Below, piece by piece: positions 9,725 through 17,053 of a stretch of DNA of 64,000 nt (the stretch's first letter is position 1; every line of letters starts with the position of its first letter). The notes beneath the pieces were generated by a model, which searched no databases, was not told the origin of the DNA, and saw only the letters and a list, made by a program, of their open reading frames with translations. Position numbers and translations under genes: made by a program. Source of the stretch: Acidovorax carolinensis (GTDB lineage: Bacteria; Pseudomonadota; Gammaproteobacteria; Burkholderiales; Burkholderiaceae_C); assembly GCF_002157145.1 (NCBI RefSeq), contig NZ_CP021361.1, positions 992,001-1,056,000 of the forward strand. Direction: 5' to 3'.

Positions 9725-9781
9725 GCTTTCCCTTGAGCGGGTTGCGCAGCACCGCTGCCGCGCAACCCAGTGAACCTTCTA

Positions 9782-11719
9782 TCAGCCTTCAACAATCATG
9801 CGCGTGCGCATTTCAAGGTGAAGAGCATGGCAGAAGTTGGTGCAATAAATCCAGTACACGCCAGGTTTGTCGGCCACGAAGTTGACCGAGGCGGTCTCCA
9901 GCGGGTTGACGACAAATTGCACGTTGTACTTGGGAATGGCGATGCCGTGCGTCAGGTCTTCGATCTTGTCCAGGTTGGTCAGGATCAGTGTGACCTCGTC
10001 GCCCTTCTTCAGTTTGAATTCGCGCAGACTGAACGCCGGGGCTTGCGAGGTGAGCTTGACCGTGACCTTCTTGCCATTGCGGAACACGCCGCTTTCCTTG
10101 GGGTCCTTGATGGCCAGCGGGAAATCGTCGTGCGAATAGACCTGCTTGGGGCGCACCAGTTCGCGCTTGAAAATGATGAAGTCATGTGGCTCGCCGCGCA
10201 CCGGATGGTCGGCCAGCATCACCATCTTTTCGCCCGAGATGTCGAACAGCTGTTCGTTCTCGGGGTGCAGCGGGCCCACGGGCAGGAACCGGTCCTTGGA
10301 GAACTTGCAACCCACGGCCAGGTACTTGCCGTCGGCAGCCTTGGTTTCGGACTGTGAGGCGTTGATGTGGCCTGGCTGGTAGTGCACATCGGCGCGGTCC
10401 ACCACGTACTTGGCGTTCTTGTCGCCCGCATGGAACTTGATGGCGGCCTCCACGTTCCACTTGACCACTTGGCTGTCGAGGAACAGCGTGGTGTAGGCGT
10501 TGCCGCGGCCATCAAAAGCGGTGTGCAGCGGCCCCAGTCCGACTTCGACCTCGGCCACGATGGCGTTGTCGAGCTTTTCGGACTTGCCGTCGAACCAGTC
10601 CAGCACCTTGGCCAGCTCGATCACGGTGCAGGTGGGCGAGAGCTTGCCGGCGCAGATGAAGTACTTGCCGTCGGGGCTGGCGTTCACGCCGTGCGGGTTC
10701 TTGGGCGTGCTGACATAAGCGACCAGCGCGGTCTTGGGGTCTTTGTTGGCTTCGCGTGTGCCATCGACCACGGGCACCTTGGAGTCGCCATAGGTCTTGA
10801 ACTTGCCGGCTTTCACGGCTTCTTCGATGCGGGCGATGTGGAAGAACGCACAGGCATCACGCTCTGCCGACATCATGTCTTCGTAGTGCGCGCCGCCTTC
10901 GATGTTGTACTGGTTGGTGGCTGCGAGCTTGCCGTCATAGGATGTGGCAGTCAGATCGCAATTGCCGTCAATCAGCACCTGCCAACGCACTTCCATGCTT
11001 TCGGCGTCCACGCAGGTGAACATGGTGCGGTATTTTTCGGGGGAGTCGACATCCTTGCCGTTGTTGGGCAGCGGGATGTGGAATTCAGCGCCGCAGAACA
11101 CGCGCGTGGTGTAGTTGATGGCGGGATCCACCGGGTCGGCCTTGTCCGGGAAGATGCCGTGAAAGCCCTGCACATTGGGCAATTCGGTGATCTTGTCGCA
11201 GATGAAGTAGTCGAGGCGGATGCGGGCAATGCGGCTGTTGATCTTGTCGTTGATCCAGGCGTAGCGACCGTCGTAGTTGCCGTCCTTGTATGAGGCGTGG
11301 GTGTGGTGGGTGTCGCCCACCGTGTAGCGCAGGCTGCCATCGGGCTTGGTGCCCATGATTTTCTTGGATTCGTTGGTGATGCCCCAACCGACCAGCGCGT
11401 CCGGCACGAAGCAGGGAATGCGGTGGATTTCACGGCCGGACGGCAGACCCAGCACGCGCATGTCGCCGTTGTGGCCGCCGCTCCAGAGACCGTAATAGGT
11501 GTCGAGTTCCCCGGGTTTGAGGTGCGTGGCGTTGGCCGCGTCGGTGTGGGCGGCAGCAGGTGCGGCAGCAGGGCCCGAGGCGGCTGTTGCGGGCGCGTTG
11601 GCCGGCTTTTCGGTGCACGCGGCCACGCCAGCCGTCAGGCCTGCGAGGGCTGCGGTATTGATGAAACGACGACGGCCCATGCCGGCGGTTTCTGGATTCA
11701 CTTCTATCTTGTTGCTCAT
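9782..11719 (-). CDS. nosZ: Nitrous oxide reductase NosZ (clade I)
   Basis: The 645-residue precursor carries a Tat signal (GRRRFINTAALAGLTAG), which marks clade I NosZ. The seven-bladed propeller domain contains the His residues of the Cu(Z) cluster (for example DTHHTHAS and GPLHTAFD contexts). The C-terminal cupredoxin has the CuA set C626, C630, H634 and M637 in CTNFCHALHLEM. It reduces N2O to N2 in the periplasm. It begins three bases after the DUF2946 stop, with AGAGG overlapping the end of that gene, so the two are translationally linked. Confidence 0.97.
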   Translation of the reverse strand: MSNKIEVNPETAGMGRRRFINTAALAGLTAGVAACTEKPANAPATAASGPAAAPAAAHTDAANATHLKPGELDTYYGLWSGGHNGDMRVLGLPSGREIHRIPCFVPDALVGWGITNESKKIMGTKPDGSLRYTVGDTHHTHASYKDGNYDGRYAWINDKINSRIARIRLDYFICDKITELPNVQGFHGIFPDKADPVDPAINYTTRVFCGAEFHIPLPNNGKDVDSPEKYRTMFTCVDAESMEVRWQVLIDGNCDLTATSYDGKLAATNQYNIEGGAHYEDMMSAERDACAFFHIARIEEAVKAGKFKTYGDSKVPVVDGTREANKDPKTALVAYVSTPKNPHGVNASPDGKYFICAGKLSPTCTVIELAKVLDWFDGKSEKLDNAIVAEVEVGLGPLHTAFDGRGNAYTTLFLDSQVVKWNVEAAIKFHAGDKNAKYVVDRADVHYQPGHINASQSETKAADGKYLAVGCKFSKDRFLPVGPLHPENEQLFDISGEKMVMLADHPVRGEPHDFIIFKRELVRPKQVYSHDDFPLAIKDPKESGVFRNGKKVTVKLTSQAPAFSLREFKLKKGDEVTLILTNLDKIEDLTHGIAIPKYNVQFVVNPLETASVNFVADKPGVYWIYCTNFCHALHLEMRTRMIVEG

Positions 11720-11722
11720 GGT

Positions 11723-12100
11723 TTACCTCTTTAGGATTGGCTCAGAAAAAAACGGGGGTGCCCGCGCCGGTGGCGGCGCTGCCGTAGCGGCAACAGCGCG
11801 GGGAGTTGGATGAAACAGGGGAAGATTCGTGACTGCCACCGTGGCTGGCAGCAGCGAAAAAGCGGCAAGGGGAGGTGCTCCGCCCACCAGGCACTGGGGG
11901 CAGTTGAGCGTGGCTGAATCTGGTTCCACCGTCCCGTCGTCGTTGAGTGCAAAAACCTTGAGAGCACCACCTGTGGAGCACACAACATCCAGCATCTTCC
12001 TGGGCTGAACCATGGGGGAGGTGGTGGCTACACCCAGGGACATCAAAAACCACGCCAGGATCCACCAGCGGACTCGGACCATGGATTGGGAGGTGTGCAT
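11723..12100 (-). CDS. DUF2946-like secreted protein upstream of nosZ
   Basis: The product is about 125 residues with a signal-like hydrophobic start (VRWWILAWFLMSLGVA), then LDVVCSTGGALKVFAL and a CPQC motif followed by a Pro/Ala-rich tail. This pattern resembles DUF2946 proteins, often found near copper genes; the assignment is from motif memory. The start is uncertain: ATG at 12100 lies almost at the predicted transcription start, and ATG at 12082 is an alternative; neither has a clear Shine-Dalgarno. It ends three bases before nosZ, so it is the first gene of the operon. A role in periplasmic copper handling is inferred. Confidence 0.7.
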   Translation of the reverse strand: MHTSQSMVRVRWWILAWFLMSLGVATTSPMVQPRKMLDVVCSTGGALKVFALNDDGTVEPDSATLNCPQCLVGGAPPLAAFSLLPATVAVTNLPLFHPTPRAVAATAAPPPARAPPFFSEPILKR

Positions 12101-12113
12101 GGCGCTGACTATA
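12101..12113 (-). promoter_or_regulatory. Predicted promoter of the nos operon
   Basis: On the minus strand a TATAGT -10 hexamer occupies 12113-12108, predicting transcription from about 12101. Its distance from the FNR-type site fits a class II activated promoter. No convincing -35 box is present, as expected for an activator-dependent promoter. Confidence 0.5.
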
Positions 12114-12132
12114 GATTCATTCAAAATGAATC
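12114..12132. promoter_or_regulatory. NsrR-like palindromic operator
   Basis: GATTCATT and AATGAATC form a perfect 8-bp inverted repeat around CAA. The 19-bp site agrees at 16 positions with the NsrR-type dyad as I remember it (GATGCATTT then AAAATGCATC, aligned over 19 bp). It lies between the -10 hexamer and the FNR-type site, where a repressor would block polymerase. NsrR is a nitric-oxide-sensing Rrf2 repressor of denitrification genes; its use here is inferred. Confidence 0.45.
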
Positions 12133-12135
12133 AAA

Positions 12136-12149
12136 TTGATGTAGGTCAT
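12136..12149. promoter_or_regulatory. FNR/DNR-type binding site
   Basis: TTGAT-GTAG-GTCAT matches the TTGAT-N4-ATCAA dyad fully in one half and three of five in the other. Its centre is about 41 bases upstream of the predicted start, the standard position for FNR-family activation of nos genes. Confidence 0.55.
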
Positions 12150-12417
12150 ATATTGGCAACCGAAACCAAGGGTCCTGTCAAGCTTTCGGACCTATATTAC
12201 GCATGTTGCGTGAATCATTGCATCCTGCTTATGATGCTTTCCAGGTATGCCGTTCCCTTGGGTGTGAGTGAGAACTGGATGCCTTGGAGCGAGTGAGCGA
12301 TTCGCGCGGTTGGTGGTGCACCAGAAGGCGGCGCCTTGGTGGATAGGGCGCCTTCATGACCGCTGGAAAACCTTCTCCTTTCTTCTTTTTATTGACGTTC
12401 AGTACAGGAACATCCCC

Positions 12418-12843
12418 ATGAAAAAACTAACTGGCCTGCTTGCCATCGGTGCAATCTCTTTGGCGCTCGGCGCCTGCGGCGACAAGAAATCGACGGAGGC
12501 GGCTGCGCCGGCGCCCGCTCCTGCCCCGGCAGCGGCTCCTGCTCCCGCTCCTGCTCCTGCTCCTGCGGCCCCAGCACCAGTAGCTGAGAACTCCGTCGGC
12601 AAGGGTGTGTACGGAAAAACCTGTGCCCTGTGCCATGCCGCCGGCGTGGCGGGCGCTCCCAAGCCCGGCGACAAGGCCGACTGGGGCCCGCGCATTGCGC
12701 AGGGCAAGGACACGCTCTACAAGCATGCAATCGAGGGCTTCACGGGCGCCAAGGGCATGATGCCGGCGCGCGGCGGCGGCGCCACCTTGACCGACGACGA
12801 AGTGAAGGCCGCTGTGGACTTCATGGCCGATCAGTCCATTTGA
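12418..12843 (+). CDS. c-type cytochrome lipoprotein (NosC-like)
   Basis: The 141-residue protein begins MKKLTGLLAIGAISLALGAC, giving a lipoprotein signal with the acylated Cys at residue 20. An Ala/Pro-rich linker (about residues 30-55) leads to a single cytochrome c5-like domain with CALCHAAG as haem site and an MMPARGG segment supplying the axial Met. It starts at the ATG at 12418 behind an AGGAAC. It is divergent from nosZ and followed 12 bases later by the flavin transferase gene. It probably donates electrons to NosZ; the name nosC is by analogy with other nos clusters. Confidence 0.88.
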   Translation: MKKLTGLLAIGAISLALGACGDKKSTEAAAPAPAPAPAAAPAPAPAPAPAAPAPVAENSVGKGVYGKTCALCHAAGVAGAPKPGDKADWGPRIAQGKDTLYKHAIEGFTGAKGMMPARGGGATLTDDEVKAAVDFMADQSI

Positions 12844-12855
12844 TGGCGACGTGCC

Positions 12856-13896
12856 ATGAAATCCGCTGAATCGACGGTGTTCAGCCCGACCAGGCGCCGG
12901 ATGGCCATGGCACTGCCCTTGCTGGGATGCGTGTCGTGGGCCTCGGCGGCCCCGGTTTCCCGGGCGCCGCAACGTGCATCGCGTGCCTTGATGGGCACGC
13001 AGGTCGATATCGTGGCCGATGGTGAAGACGGGTCCGTTCTGCGTCGTGCCATCGATAAAGCCTATGCAGAAATGGCGCGGCTGGAAGCGCTTTTCAGTCG
13101 CTACCAGCCTGACAGCGCAGTCAGCCGCATCAGCCGTGCTGCCGGTATCCAGCCAGTGGCTGTCCCGGCAGAAGTGATGGCTGTACTGAAAACGGCGCAA
13201 CAGATGTTCCGGCTCAGCGATGGTGCATTCGACATCACGGTGGGTTCCCTCAAGGGGTGGAGCTTTGAAGCAGGCCAACACACAGTGCCTCCAGCCAGCC
13301 TGGTGGCCAGACAGCGGCAGTTGGTGGATGCGCGGCGGCTCGTGCTTAATGAGTCGGCGGGTACGGCCTATCTCACCCGCCATGACATGGCCCTGGATCT
13401 GGGGGGTATCGCCAAGCTGCCGATCCTCGAAGCCGGCATGCGCGTTTTGCGCCAGCAGGGCGTGAGCAACGCACTCATCAACGGCGGTGGCGATGTGTTG
13501 GTGGTGGGGCAACTGCAGGGTCGCCCGTGGCGCGTGGGCCTGCGCGATCCGCGTGCGCCCGAGCGGCTGCTGGGCGCGCTTTCTGTGCAGGGGCAAGCGG
13601 TGGTGGCATCTTCCGGTGATTACGAGCGTTACTTCTTCGCTGCCGGTAAGCGCGAGCACCATATTCTGGATCCCCGCACGGGATACCCCACTGTGGGCGT
13701 GCATGGCGTCAGCCTGCTGGCCCGTGACGTCGCGCAAGTGAATGGGCTGGGCGCTGCGATGATGGTGCAGGGCGCCAAGGCCGGGCAGGCGCTGGTGGCG
13801 CGCCAGCCGGGGGTGGATGCGCTGGTGGTCGCGGGCGACGGCGGCGCATGGTATTCCGCTGGCATGGCGGTAGCGCTGGGCCGTGGGGCCGGGTGA
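12856..13896 (+). CDS. nosX: FAD:protein FMN transferase, ApbE/NosX
   Basis: The 346-residue precursor has an Arg-rich signal peptide (TRRRMAMALPLLG) and the ApbE domain: LMGTQVDI near the start, GGIAKLPILEAG, INGGGDVLVVG and HHILDPRTGYP. ApbE enzymes transfer FMN from FAD to a Thr in target proteins. NosR in this locus has the acceptor motif DAISGAT, so this is most likely NosX. It follows the cytochrome gene after 12 bases and probably forms an operon with it. A general ApbE serving other flavoproteins is the alternative. Confidence 0.88.
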   Translation: MKSAESTVFSPTRRRMAMALPLLGCVSWASAAPVSRAPQRASRALMGTQVDIVADGEDGSVLRRAIDKAYAEMARLEALFSRYQPDSAVSRISRAAGIQPVAVPAEVMAVLKTAQQMFRLSDGAFDITVGSLKGWSFEAGQHTVPPASLVARQRQLVDARRLVLNESAGTAYLTRHDMALDLGGIAKLPILEAGMRVLRQQGVSNALINGGGDVLVVGQLQGRPWRVGLRDPRAPERLLGALSVQGQAVVASSGDYERYFFAAGKREHHILDPRTGYPTVGVHGVSLLARDVAQVNGLGAAMMVQGAKAGQALVARQPGVDALVVAGDGGAWYSAGMAVALGRGAG

Positions 13897-13907
13897 AGAC
13901 GACTTTT

Positions 13908-14753
13908 TCAGGTGCCTGGTGCTTGCGCCTGTTCGCAGTGCACCTGCAGCAGTTCGCGGTCGTCCAGCGAGCCGCCAAAGCGCACTGCGCTCAGGCAGCC
14001 GCCCCACACGCAGCCGGTGTCCAGCCCGAGCAGATCGCGGCGGTTGAGCCAGCCCAGTGTGGACCAATGCCCGAAGGCCATCAGCGTGCCGGCCGTGCGC
14101 CGGCCCGGCACATCAAACCAGGGCAGAAGGCCGGGTGGCGCCGCACTGGCGCTCTCGGTGCTGTCGAAATCCATTACTCCCTTTTCTGAACAGAAGCGCA
14201 GCCGGGTAAGCGCATTCACGACCACGCGCAGGCGGTCCGGTCCGGTCAGTGAATCGTCCCAGTGGTCCGGCGTGTTGCCATACATCTGCTGCAGGAAGGC
14301 GGGCAGATCGGCGCCCCGCAAAACACGGTGCACTTCGTCGGCCAGATCCAGGATTTCGGCCGCAGTCCAGGAAGGCAGCACGCCGGCATGCACCATCAGC
14401 AAAGCTTGTCCGCCGTGCACATGCTGGCGGGCCAGCGGCTGCAGGCGTAGCCATTGCAGCAGCGCATCGCGGTCTGGCGCATTGAGCACGCTGGCCAGCG
14501 TGTCGCGCCGCGACGGCGGGCGGGCGCCATGGGCGGCTGCGAGCAGGTGCAGGTCATGATTGCCCAGCAGGGGGCGCAGGGCATCGCCGTGCGCCATGCA
14601 GCGGCGCAGCACGGCATCGGAGTCCGGACCCCGGTTGACGAGGTCGCCCAGAAGATAGACGGTATCGCGGCTTGCAGAAAAGCCGATCAGGTCGAGCAGG
14701 CGCGCCAATGCGCTGTCGCAGCCCTGTATATCGCCAATACAGTAAAGTGCCAT
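13908..14753 (-). CDS. apaH: Symmetrical diadenosine tetraphosphatase ApaH
   Basis: The 281-residue protein shows the metallophosphatase motifs GDIQGC, GDLVNRGPDS and GNHDLHLL, and a later VHAGVLPSW. ApaH hydrolyses Ap4A to two ADP and can remove Np4 caps from RNA. It is convergent with nosX (11-base gap) and divergent from the CBS-domain gene. Length is normal. Confidence 0.95.
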   Translation of the reverse strand: MALYCIGDIQGCDSALARLLDLIGFSASRDTVYLLGDLVNRGPDSDAVLRRCMAHGDALRPLLGNHDLHLLAAAHGARPPSRRDTLASVLNAPDRDALLQWLRLQPLARQHVHGGQALLMVHAGVLPSWTAAEILDLADEVHRVLRGADLPAFLQQMYGNTPDHWDDSLTGPDRLRVVVNALTRLRFCSEKGVMDFDSTESASAAPPGLLPWFDVPGRRTAGTLMAFGHWSTLGWLNRRDLLGLDTGCVWGGCLSAVRFGGSLDDRELLQVHCEQAQAPGT

Positions 14754-14777
14754 GGTGTTCTTCTTACCTTTTGATTC

Positions 14778-16082
14778 ATGGATTTTCTGCTGATCGCGCT
14801 GCTGACACTGCTCAATGGCGTGTTCGCAATGTCAGAACTTGCCTTGGCGTCCAGCCGCAAATCCCGGCTGGTTGCCATGGCGGAGGGTGGCGACAAGGGT
14901 GCGCAGGCTGCCCTGACCTTACTCGACAATCCCACGCAGTTCCTGTCGTCGGTGCAAGTGGGCATCACATCCATCGGCATGCTCAACGGCATCATTGGCG
15001 AAGCCGCTTTCAGCAGCGACCTGGGCTTGTGGCTGCAGACCCTGGGCGTGCCCGAAGGTGCGGCCAGCGTGAGCGCCACGGCCATCGTGGTCACGATCAT
15101 CACCTTCATCACGATTGTTTTTGGCGAGCTGGTGCCCAAGCGCATTGGCCAGCTGTATCCGGAGGCTGTCGCCCGGTTCGTGGCGCGCCCCATGACCTGG
15201 GTGGCCCAGGGGGCCAAGCCCTTCGTGCGTCTGCTGTCGCTGTCTACCCAGGGGGTGCTCAAGCTGCTGCGGGTGGACAACGACGCAGGCCGGATGGTCA
15301 CCGAAGAGGAAATTGCCGCCAGCCTGGAAGAAGGGCGTGATGCCGGTGTGATCGAGCACCACGAGCACCAGATGGTGCAGAACGTGTTTCGTCTTGACGA
15401 CCGGCCGCTGACGTCACTGATGGTGCCGCGCACCGACGTGCATTGGCTCGATGCGGATCTCTCGGTGCTCGAGGGCCTGCGCATGGCGGGTTCTGGCGGC
15501 GACCGTGGCGCCCATTCCTGGTACCCCGTGTGTCGCGGCTCGCTCGATGAAGTGGTGGGCGTGATCAGCGTGGCGCGCATGCTGGAACTGGGCCCCGAGG
15601 CGCCCGGCAGCGTGGAGTCGTATGCGCAGCCGGCAGCCTTCCTGCCCGAAACCCTGAGCGGGATGGAATTGCTGGAGCAGTTCCGTGCGCGGTCTGGGCG
15701 CATGGTATTCGTGGTGGATGAATATGGCGTGGTGCAGGGCATCATGACCCCGCGCGATTTGCTGGAAGCCATTACCGGGGAATTGCAGCCGGGCGCATCG
15801 GCCGATGCCTGGGCCACCCAGCGTGACGATGGCACCTGGCTGCTCGATGGTTTGATGCCCGTGACCGAACTGAAGGCTCGGCTCGAAATTCGGGATTTAC
15901 CCGAAGAAGACCGTGGACGCTATAACACGCTTGCGGGCCTGTTGATGGCCGAATCCGGCCATTTGCCCGCAGTGGCCGAGCGTATTGCCTGTGCGGGGTG
16001 GATATTCGAAATCCTGGATCTGGATGGCAAGCGCATTGACAAGGTGCTCGCGCGGCCAGACCCCCAGGTTGGGCAAGTTTGA
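14778..16082 (+). CDS. CNNM/DUF21-CBS membrane protein (hemolysin C family)
   Basis: The 434-residue protein has an N-terminal DUF21 membrane domain of about four helices (MDFLLIALLTLLNGVFAMSE onward), a tandem CBS pair (about residues 210-340; MVPRTDVHWLD marks the first) and a C-terminal CorC/HlyC domain. Relatives are linked to magnesium/cobalt efflux. The hemolysin label is historical. It is a single gene divergent from apaH. Confidence 0.9.
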   Translation: MDFLLIALLTLLNGVFAMSELALASSRKSRLVAMAEGGDKGAQAALTLLDNPTQFLSSVQVGITSIGMLNGIIGEAAFSSDLGLWLQTLGVPEGAASVSATAIVVTIITFITIVFGELVPKRIGQLYPEAVARFVARPMTWVAQGAKPFVRLLSLSTQGVLKLLRVDNDAGRMVTEEEIAASLEEGRDAGVIEHHEHQMVQNVFRLDDRPLTSLMVPRTDVHWLDADLSVLEGLRMAGSGGDRGAHSWYPVCRGSLDEVVGVISVARMLELGPEAPGSVESYAQPAAFLPETLSGMELLEQFRARSGRMVFVVDEYGVVQGIMTPRDLLEAITGELQPGASADAWATQRDDGTWLLDGLMPVTELKARLEIRDLPEEDRGRYNTLAGLLMAESGHLPAVAERIACAGWIFEILDLDGKRIDKVLARPDPQVGQV

Positions 16083-16145
16083 ATATTGGGCGTAGCGCCC
16101 GCGCCTGAAAATCAGGGGTGGATTTGGCTGCTAATACGCGGCGGC

Positions 16146-16174
16146 GTGCACAACGCGCGCATTATTCCTATAAT
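16146..16174 (+). promoter_or_regulatory. Predicted promoter of the H-NS gene
   Basis: A perfect TATAAT is at 16169-16174, with a weak -35-like TGCACA about 17 bases upstream. The leader that follows is AT-rich, unlike its surroundings. Confidence 0.45.
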
Positions 16175-16209
16175 GCAAGTTCCTTTGCAATTACTTTTAA
16201 TTACACACC

Positions 16210-16497
16210 ATGTCCAGCTACAAAGAACTCCTGAAGCAGCGTGAAGCCCTTGAGCAGAAGATCAACGAAGCCCGGCGCAATGAGCTTTCCGAAGCAGTTG
16301 CACAGGTTCGTGCGCTGGTCGCGGAGTTTGGCCTGACCGCCCAGGATGTATTTCCCGCTGGCCGGGCGCGCAGTGCCAGCGCTGGCTCGAAGGTGGCCCC
16401 CAAATACCGCAACCCCGCCACGGGACAGACCTGGACCGGCCGCGGTAAACCACCAAAGTGGATTCAGAACGAGAGCCGTGAGAAGTTCGCCATTTAA
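16210..16497 (+). CDS. H-NS family nucleoid-associated protein
   Basis: The 95-residue protein has a Glu/Lys/Arg-rich coiled N-terminal oligomerisation segment (MSSYKELLKQREALEQKI) and the C-terminal AT-hook-like DNA-binding motif around TGQTWTGRGKPPKW, as in betaproteobacterial H-NS/BpH3 proteins. It binds AT-rich DNA and silences transferred genes. It stands alone between its own promoter and a strong terminator. Confidence 0.93.
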   Translation: MSSYKELLKQREALEQKINEARRNELSEAVAQVRALVAEFGLTAQDVFPAGRARSASAGSKVAPKYRNPATGQTWTGRGKPPKWIQNESREKFAI

Positions 16498-16515
16498 CCC
16501 ACGCTGCGCATCAGC

Positions 16516-16551
16516 CATCAAAAAAGTCCGCATTAGCGGACTTTTTTGATG
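16516..16551. terminator. Strong bidirectional Rho-independent terminator
   Basis: CATCAAAAAAGTCCGC pairs perfectly with GCGGACTTTTTTGATG around the loop ATTA. It has an A-run on one side and a T-run on the other, so it can end transcription on either strand. It directly follows the H-NS gene. Confidence 0.92.
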
Positions 16552-17053
16552 GTGCATTCATCGGATCACCATGCCGGCATGATTGTGTCCTGTCTCGGCG
16601 TTCGTGTTACAGAGCTTGCCAGATATTGGGCGGTGAATCATGGTCTCAAAAGCATGATTCCTCAGCCAGTTCATGCCCGGTGATGTTGGCGTTTTCCCAA
16701 TACCATCGTGATCCAGATGAATCGCCGCCCGCCGCCGCCCGTATGACCGCAATGGGGCATTATCCCGCCAGGCATTTGTCTGTCCGCCATGACGGGCACC
16801 GTTTCCACGCGGAATGAAATGGCACAAGCGTGCTATTTGGTGCTGTTTCCAGGGTGTCGCCTATCTCCGCCGCAGAAATGCCATGCACCATGGCAGTAGT
16901 GGGGTAATGCGGATGCTGGCCCGGCGTGGGGTTGAATCCTGCGTCCCATATCCACCCACAACAGCAGTATTTCAACGCTGCGCATGACCCCACCATTGCA
17001 CCGCCATATGGGACTGCCAGAATAGGCCCTGTTGTCTCTTACAGGAGTTCGCC
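16552..17053. other. 500-bp non-coding gap upstream of acnA
   Basis: I see no supportable gene here; short frames in it lack family features. It holds an 8-bp inverted repeat (GAATCATG at 16635-16642 and CATGATTC at 16653-16660) and must include the acnA promoter. Its base composition is less GC-rich than the flanks. Confidence 0.5.

Noticed and set aside
12427..14067. Long minus-strand frame across the cytochrome and nosX genes
   Set aside because: It is antisense to two genes with clear motifs and shows no family features of its own.
16558..16996. Short minus-strand frames upstream of acnA
   Set aside because: No ribosome site, motif or sensible composition supports them as genes.
16552..17053. 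Riboswitch upstream of acnA
   Set aside because: The gap is long, but I see no conserved riboswitch core or terminator-antiterminator pair.
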